Source: Candidatus Acetatifactor stercoripullorum
GTDB taxonomy: Bacteria > Bacillota > Clostridia > Lachnospirales > Lachnospiraceae
DNA: 64,000 nt
Assembly (NCBI GenBank): GCA_019114005.1
Contig: DXGH01000012.1
Coordinates: forward strand, 1-64,000
Direction: 5' to 3'
Shown one piece after another: positions 61,196 through 64,000 of the stretch (positions are counted from its first letter, which is position 1; every line of letters begins with the position of its first letter). The position numbers and the translations under genes are program-made. Under the pieces are notes generated by a model. It was not told where the DNA came from. It saw only the letters and a program-made list of their open reading frames with translations, and did not search any database.

Positions 61196-62368
61196 GTGAA
61201 GAAGTATTGCAAGGCATTGGCAAATCTGGCGATTGCCGGACTGGTGTTTCTGGCGGTTTGTTTTCTTGTGCCCAGACTGTTGATTTTTTTCGCCCCTTTT
61301 GTGGCGGGGTGGATTATTGCGCTGATCGCCGGGCCCTTTGTGCGGTTTTTTGAGGAAAAGATCAAGCTGAAGAGGAAGGTGGGCAGCGCATTTGTTATCA
61401 TAGTGGTAATCGGGCTTGTGGTGCTGGTGCTGTATCTTGTTGGAGCAAAATTAGTGGAGGAGATTGTGGGTCTGATCAATTCCCTGCCGCAGATATGGGA
61501 AAGCATGGAGGAGGATTTTGCGGAAATTGGTCAAAATCTCAGTATTATCTACAGCAGGCTGCCTGTAGATATCCAGAACACTCTCACAAGCTTTACAGAT
61601 CAGATCGGCAGCTATGTGGGAGAGCTGTTTAGCCGCGCGGGTTCCCCTACCATCGCAGCGGCAGGAAATTTTGCAAAGCGGCTCCCCACCATTATTATTG
61701 GTGTGATTATGGCTCTTTTGTCCGCTTATTTCTTTGTGGCGGAGCGGCATCTGATCGGGGAATGGTTCCGCAAATACACGCCGGAGTCCATTCAGACCCG
61801 TTACCGTATGCTGAAGCGGGCGCTGTTAAAGGCCGTGGGCGGTTATCTGAAGGCCCAGCTGAAAATAGAAATCTGGATGTATCTGCTCTTAGTGATCGGG
61901 CTTAGTATACTTCATGTGGACTATGTGCTTTTGATTGCTCTGGGAATTGCATTTTTGGATTTGCTTCCCTTTTTTGGAACGGGAACCGTTATGGTGCCCT
62001 GGGCAATATTGAAAATTTTGAGCGCCGATTACCAGATGGCCATTGGACTTTTGATCATATGGGGAGTGGGGCAGCTTGCCCGTCAGTTGATTCAGCCCAA
62101 GATCGTGGGAGATTCTATCGGAGTGCCGCCCATACCTACCTTGTTTCTGCTGTTTTTGGGCTATAAATTCGGAGGTGTGCTGGGGATGATTGTGGCGGTT
62201 CCCTTGGGATTAATTGTGTATACCATGTATGAGGAGGGGGTCTTTGACACTACCAAGAACAGCGTGATGATTCTGGTGAGCGGGATCAACCGTTTCCGCA
62301 GGCTGCAGAAGGAGGACCTGGAAGGGATTTTCAAGGACCGGAAGGAGGAAACGCATGAGGAACATTAG
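61196..62368 (+). CDS. AI-2E/YtvI-like integral membrane protein
   Basis: A 390-residue protein with about seven helices of the PerM/AI-2E family, closest in length and pattern to the sporulation-associated YtvI group: LLIFFAPFVAGWIIALIAGP, RYRMLKRALLKAVGGYLKAQ, LDLLPFFGTGTVMVPWAILK and PKIVGDSIGVPPIPTLFLLF. Start GTG 61196 follows GGAG. truA overlaps its 3' end by 14 bases. The transported substrate is unknown; the autoinducer name is only historical. Confidence 0.85.
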   Translation: MKKYCKALANLAIAGLVFLAVCFLVPRLLIFFAPFVAGWIIALIAGPFVRFFEEKIKLKRKVGSAFVIIVVIGLVVLVLYLVGAKLVEEIVGLINSLPQIWESMEEDFAEIGQNLSIIYSRLPVDIQNTLTSFTDQIGSYVGELFSRAGSPTIAAAGNFAKRLPTIIIGVIMALLSAYFFVAERHLIGEWFRKYTPESIQTRYRMLKRALLKAVGGYLKAQLKIEIWMYLLLVIGLSILHVDYVLLIALGIAFLDLLPFFGTGTVMVPWAILKILSADYQMAIGLLIIWGVGQLARQLIQPKIVGDSIGVPPIPTLFLLFLGYKFGGVLGMIVAVPLGLIVYTMYEEGVFDTTKNSVMILVSGINRFRRLQKEDLEGIFKDRKEETHEEH

Positions 62369-63092
62369 GCTTCTTTTGCAGTATGAGGGGACCAGATACC
62401 AGGGCTGGCAGCGGCAGGGAAGCTCTGAAAATACCATTCAGGGCCGCCTTGAGACGCTTCTTGGCAGAATGTGCGGGGAGCCGGTGGAGCTTTCTGCAAG
62501 CGGAAGAACGGACGCGGGGGTTCATGCGCTGGGACAGGTGGCAAATTTTCGCACGAACTGCCCGATGCCCACAGGGGAAATGCTTCAGTACATAAACAGG
62601 TATCTTCCTGAGGATATTGCAGTGACGGAGGTTTCGGAGGCGGGGCCCAGGTTTCACAGCAGACTCAATGCAAAAGGCAAGCAGTATCGGTATCTGGTGT
62701 TAAACAGCAGTGTGCCGGATGTGTTTTTGCGGAGGTATTCCCTGCAGGTGGCGGAGCCTTTAAATTTGTCTGCCATGGAGCGGGGAGCCCGTTATCTTGA
62801 AGGAGAGCATGATTTTGCTTCCTTTACCTCTGCAAAGAAGGGAAAGAAATCCACAATCAGGCGGCTGGATTCCATTTCCGTGGAGCAGGAGGGAAGTCTG
62901 ATTTCCTTTACCTTTACCGGAAATGGATTTCTGCATCATATGGTGCGGATTCTTGTGGGAACCTTGCTGGAGGCGGGGGAAGGCAAAAGGGATGCAGACA
63001 GTATCCCGGCATTGATAGAGGCCAAAAACCGACAGCTGGCCGGGGCGCTGGCTCCGTCTAAGGGGCTGACGCTGATGAAGGTTTTCTATTAA
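62355..63092 (+). CDS. truA: tRNA pseudouridine(38-40) synthase
   Basis: A 245-residue TruA that isomerises uridines 38-40 in the anticodon arm. The catalytic Asp is in SASGRTDAGVHALGQVANF, RNIRLLLQYEGTRYQGWQRQ opens the protein, and FTFTGNGFLHHMVRILVGTL is the RNA-binding C-terminal block. ATG 62355, inside the previous gene, follows AAGGAGG. Confidence 0.96.
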   Translation: MRNIRLLLQYEGTRYQGWQRQGSSENTIQGRLETLLGRMCGEPVELSASGRTDAGVHALGQVANFRTNCPMPTGEMLQYINRYLPEDIAVTEVSEAGPRFHSRLNAKGKQYRYLVLNSSVPDVFLRRYSLQVAEPLNLSAMERGARYLEGEHDFASFTSAKKGKKSTIRRLDSISVEQEGSLISFTFTGNGFLHHMVRILVGTLLEAGEGKRDADSIPALIEAKNRQLAGALAPSKGLTLMKVFY

Positions 63093-63118
63093 AAATTTTT
63101 GAAAATTTGAAACTTTTT

Positions 63119-63158
63119 GCCCTGTAAAGTAGTCTAATACTTGTACAGGGCTTTTTTT
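63119..63158 (+). terminator. Terminator of truA
   Basis: GCCCTGTA (63119-63126) pairs with TACAGGGC (63144-63151), followed by seven T. Confidence 0.92.
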
Positions 63159-63265
63159 GATGCTTTTTAATGAGTTTATATGCAAAAAGTTTACAAGTTT
63201 GCAGTATATTATGCCTGAAAGGGATATTACTTAATAGAAAGGCTTGCCTTAAGGCGAAAGAAAAA

Positions 63266-63814
63266 ATGACGGAACAGGAAAGAAACCATCAGGAGCTGCA
63301 ACTAAAAATTGACCGGTATGGGGATATGCTGTTTAAGCTCAGCTTTCTCAAGCTGCAGAATGTGCAGGATGCCGAGGATGTGGTACAGGAGGTTTTTTAT
63401 CAGTACGTGAAACGGCAGGAGTCCTTTGCGGGAGAGGAACATGAAAAGGCATGGCTGATCCATGTGGCCTTAAATGCCTGCCGCAAAATCTGGCGCAGTG
63501 CATGGAACCGGCATAGAAGCCGGGAGGAGATATGGGAGCAGGACTGCAAGGCTCTTAGCGGGAGATTTGAGGAACCTGTGCCAGGGCCGGAGGAAAGCCT
63601 GATGAATGAGGAGGAGAAGGAAATGCTGTTTCGGGCGGTGAACGCACTGCCTGTCAGATACAGAGAGGTGATTCATCTGTTTTACTATGAAGGGCTTTCC
63701 GTCAGGGAAATCGCCAGGGCCATGGGACGTAAAGAATCCACCGTCACATCCCAGCTGACCAGGGGACGGGAGCTTTTGAGAAAATTGCTGAAGGAGGAGT
63801 ATGATTTTGCGTAA
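63266..63814 (+). CDS. RNA polymerase ECF sigma factor
   Basis: A 182-residue sigma factor of the ECF group. Region 2 is LKLQNVQDAEDVVQEVFYQY and AWLIHVALNACRKIWRS; region 4 is LPVRYREVIHLFYYEGLSVR with AMGRKESTVTSQLTRGRELL. ATG 63266 is taken since the family N-terminus starts there; upstream frame (63170) crosses the promoter area. The next gene, overlapping by 14 bases, begins like an anti-sigma factor. Distinct in sequence from the sigma at 39096. Confidence 0.92.
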   Translation: MTEQERNHQELQLKIDRYGDMLFKLSFLKLQNVQDAEDVVQEVFYQYVKRQESFAGEEHEKAWLIHVALNACRKIWRSAWNRHRSREEIWEQDCKALSGRFEEPVPGPEESLMNEEEKEMLFRAVNALPVRYREVIHLFYYEGLSVREIARAMGRKESTVTSQLTRGRELLRKLLKEEYDFA

Positions 63815-64000
63815 ATTTAAGGAAGCATATAAACAAGCCGTGGACAGTATGCCCAGGTATCATATTTCCGCTGACTGCGTGACAGATGAGCTTAGACACA
63901 GGAGACTGTTGAACCGGCGGAGGCGTAAAACGGCAATGCAGGCTGCAGCGGCGGCGGTTTTGTTTCTGGCCTGTGGGGCGGGAACGGTTACGGCCATGAA
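63801..64000 (+). CDS. Partial anti-sigma factor-like membrane protein (N-terminus)
   Basis: The ATG at 63801 follows AAGGAGGAG and lies inside the sigma gene end. The visible 66 residues have a cytoplasmic helix with MILRKFKEAYKQAVDSMP, a basic stretch (HRRLLNRRRRKTAM) and the beginning of a membrane helix (QAAAAAVLFLACGAGTV). The layout fits the cognate anti-sigma of the ECF factor. The window ends within the gene, so the outside domain is unseen. Confidence 0.75.
   Translation, partial: MILRKFKEAYKQAVDSMPRYHISADCVTDELRHRRLLNRRRRKTAMQAAAAAVLFLACGAGTVTAM

Overview
The window is a chromosomal segment of a spore-forming Clostridia, most likely Lachnospiraceae. The evidence is gene order typical of Firmicutes core operons (cysE-cysS-mrnC-rlmB-sigH, yicC-remA-gmk-rpoZ, pgsA-cinA-recA-recX-rny, pyrH-frr-uppS-cdsA-dxr-rseP, tig-clpP-clpX-engB), strong AGGAGG ribosome binding sites, TTGACA/TATAAT promoters, a cysteine T-box, B. 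subtilis-type LexA boxes at recA, and sporulation genes (sigH, spoIIM, an alpha/beta SASP, a Spo0A-type DNA-binding protein, SpoVB- and YtvI-like membrane proteins). Coding is mostly on the + strand. No rRNA, CRISPR array, prophage or intact insertion sequence was seen.

Layout: 1-1.5 kb is decayed accessory DNA (tail of a YafQ-type toxin, a broken acyltransferase). 1.6-10.1 kb holds a CopZ-like protein, a DEAD-box helicase behind an attenuator-like leader, ispF, rarA, then the T-box-controlled cysE-cysS-mrnC-rlmB-sigH run. 10.2-15 kb has a chemoreceptor, two identical tRNA-Thr genes and a TetR/aldo-keto reductase/monooxygenase cassette with two palindromic operators; the reductase C-terminus is damaged. 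15-19 kb has a CcdA/TlpA thiol-redox pair, a DUF4317 protein, a HEAT protein and a receiver-less Spo0A-like protein. 19-31.8 kb has a repeat cluster, glgA, a flippase, rqcH, then the yicC and rimO-pgsA-cinA runs and SOS-controlled recA-recX. 32-37.6 kb has rny, a GH28 enzyme, an aminotransferase, a Nudix hydrolase and spoIIM.

37.6-43 kb is the most accessory-looking stretch: DAHP synthase, a candidate C-rich small RNA, an ECF sigma/membrane regulator/secreted protein set, a KTSC protein, an Rpn-type nuclease and a nested palindrome. 43-54.4 kb has a polysaccharide deacetylase and bactofilin, the pyrH-to-rseP run, a PPM-like protein lacking all catalytic signatures paired with a soluble Ser/Thr kinase, transaldolase, Bcp, YaaA and a SASP. 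54.5-64 kb has a two-gene ABC importer whose permease and ATPase are fused, tig-clpP-clpX-engB, a YtvI-type protein, truA and an ECF sigma/anti-sigma pair cut by the window edge.

The least explained structures are (i) a 39-nt leader with a predicted SD-masking hairpin, found in front of two unlinked genes (ispF and DAHP synthase) at identical distance from the start codon, (ii) foldback elements at about 19.0, 29.6-29.86 and 42.88-43.0 kb, (iii) the pseudophosphatase/kinase pair, and (iv) the 39-43 kb island.
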